Of a stretch of 5,621 bases of DNA, positions 5,458 to 5,621 are shown piece after piece. This DNA comes from an uncultured Ruminococcus sp. GTDB lineage: Bacteria > Bacillota > Clostridia > Oscillospirales > Acutalibacteraceae. The notes beneath the pieces were generated by a model, which did not search any database, had not been told where the DNA came from, and saw only the letters and a list, made by a program, of their open reading frames with translations. Position 1 is the stretch's first letter, and each line of letters opens with the position of its first letter. The translations under genes were made by a program, and so were the position numbers. Where the stretch lies: positions 1-5,621 of the forward strand of contig CACXDE010000334.1 of assembly GCA_902766305.1 (NCBI GenBank), written 5' to 3'.

Positions 5458-5621
5458 TTTTCCTTTATTCTTTTCAAGCCTTGCTTTTAGTTCCCTTTCA
5501 GCCTGCGGTAAACGAAGATACGACGGCATAAGACTGTCACTGCTGCACAGCTGCTCCTTCTCAGCCATAACTGAGGCAGCGGCAGCTGTACCGTATGCGT
5601 GCTGGAAACGTATATTCTGCG
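5455..5621 (-). CDS. tsaB: tRNA threonylcarbamoyladenosine biosynthesis protein TsaB, C-terminal fragment (cut by window edge)
   Basis: The frame ending at TGA 5457-5455 is open to the right edge and gives about 54 residues, starting QNIRFQHAYG and containing MPSYLRLPQAERELKAR. The Y-L-R...QAEREL ending and the QHAYGTA segment match the C-terminal tail of Firmicute TsaB (YeaZ), as recalled. TsaB is a catalytically inactive ASKHA-fold partner that scaffolds TsaD, with TsaE, in transferring threonylcarbamoyl to A37 of ANN-decoding tRNAs. The catalytic-fold part of the protein is outside the window, so the call rests on the tail alone. The upstream limit is the window edge, not a truncation in the genome. 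It is 12 bp from rpiB and forms an operon with it. A gene for TsaE or RimI upstream would support the call. Confidence 0.8.
   Translation of the reverse strand, partial: QNIRFQHAYGTAAAASVMAEKEQLCSSDSLMPSYLRLPQAERELKARLEKNKGK

Noticed and set aside
5280..5531. Plus-strand 83-residue open frame across the rpiB start and tsaB end
   Set aside because: It is antisense to two recognised genes, with no domain and no upstream signals.

Overview
The window looks like a chromosomal segment from an anaerobic, low-to-medium GC Firmicute, most likely a Ruminococcus-like member of the Oscillospirales. This is inferred from three things: the very large fused 2-hydroxyacyl-CoA dehydratase activase-like protein, Firmicute-style ribosome binding sites and promoters, and GC-rich hairpin repeats of a kind I associate with gut Clostridia. 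No search was run, so the genus is a guess.

Layout. Positions 1-316 hold no convincing gene. They contain a perfect 19-bp inverted repeat at the left edge, a good leftward promoter (204-232) whose transcript would leave the window, a 13-bp tandem duplication and an operator-like inverted repeat. A rightward promoter (317-344) precedes one giant gene (413-4753; the open frame extends upstream to 377). After it comes a 236-bp convergent intergenic region with a three-hairpin GC-rich array, an intrinsic terminator, and a second, opposite-facing relative of the left-edge hairpin repeat. On the minus strand lie the 3' end of tsaB (t6A tRNA modification, cut by the window edge) and a complete rpiB (ribose-5-phosphate isomerase B). 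The two are 12 bp apart and probably translationally coupled.

The giant protein is the main item. In 1446 residues it carries two complete BadF/BadG/BcrA/BcrD (HgdC-type) ATPase domains. Each has the two cluster cysteines exactly 39 residues apart, as in HgdC. A four-cysteine linker follows, and then two consecutive HgdA/HgdB-like (DUF2229/dehydratase-D-like) modules, each with three candidate cluster cysteines. The parts that usually form a homodimeric ATP-driven electron donor plus a dimeric iron-sulfur acceptor appear to be joined in one chain. Large fused activase-related proteins are common in anaerobes, but I know of no established substrate. It is transcribed alone here, with no dehydratase substrate pathway (CoA transferase, dehydrogenase, electron-transfer flavoprotein) visible nearby.

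The tsaB-rpiB pair is ordinary housekeeping and converges on the giant gene. No functional link between the two units is evident.
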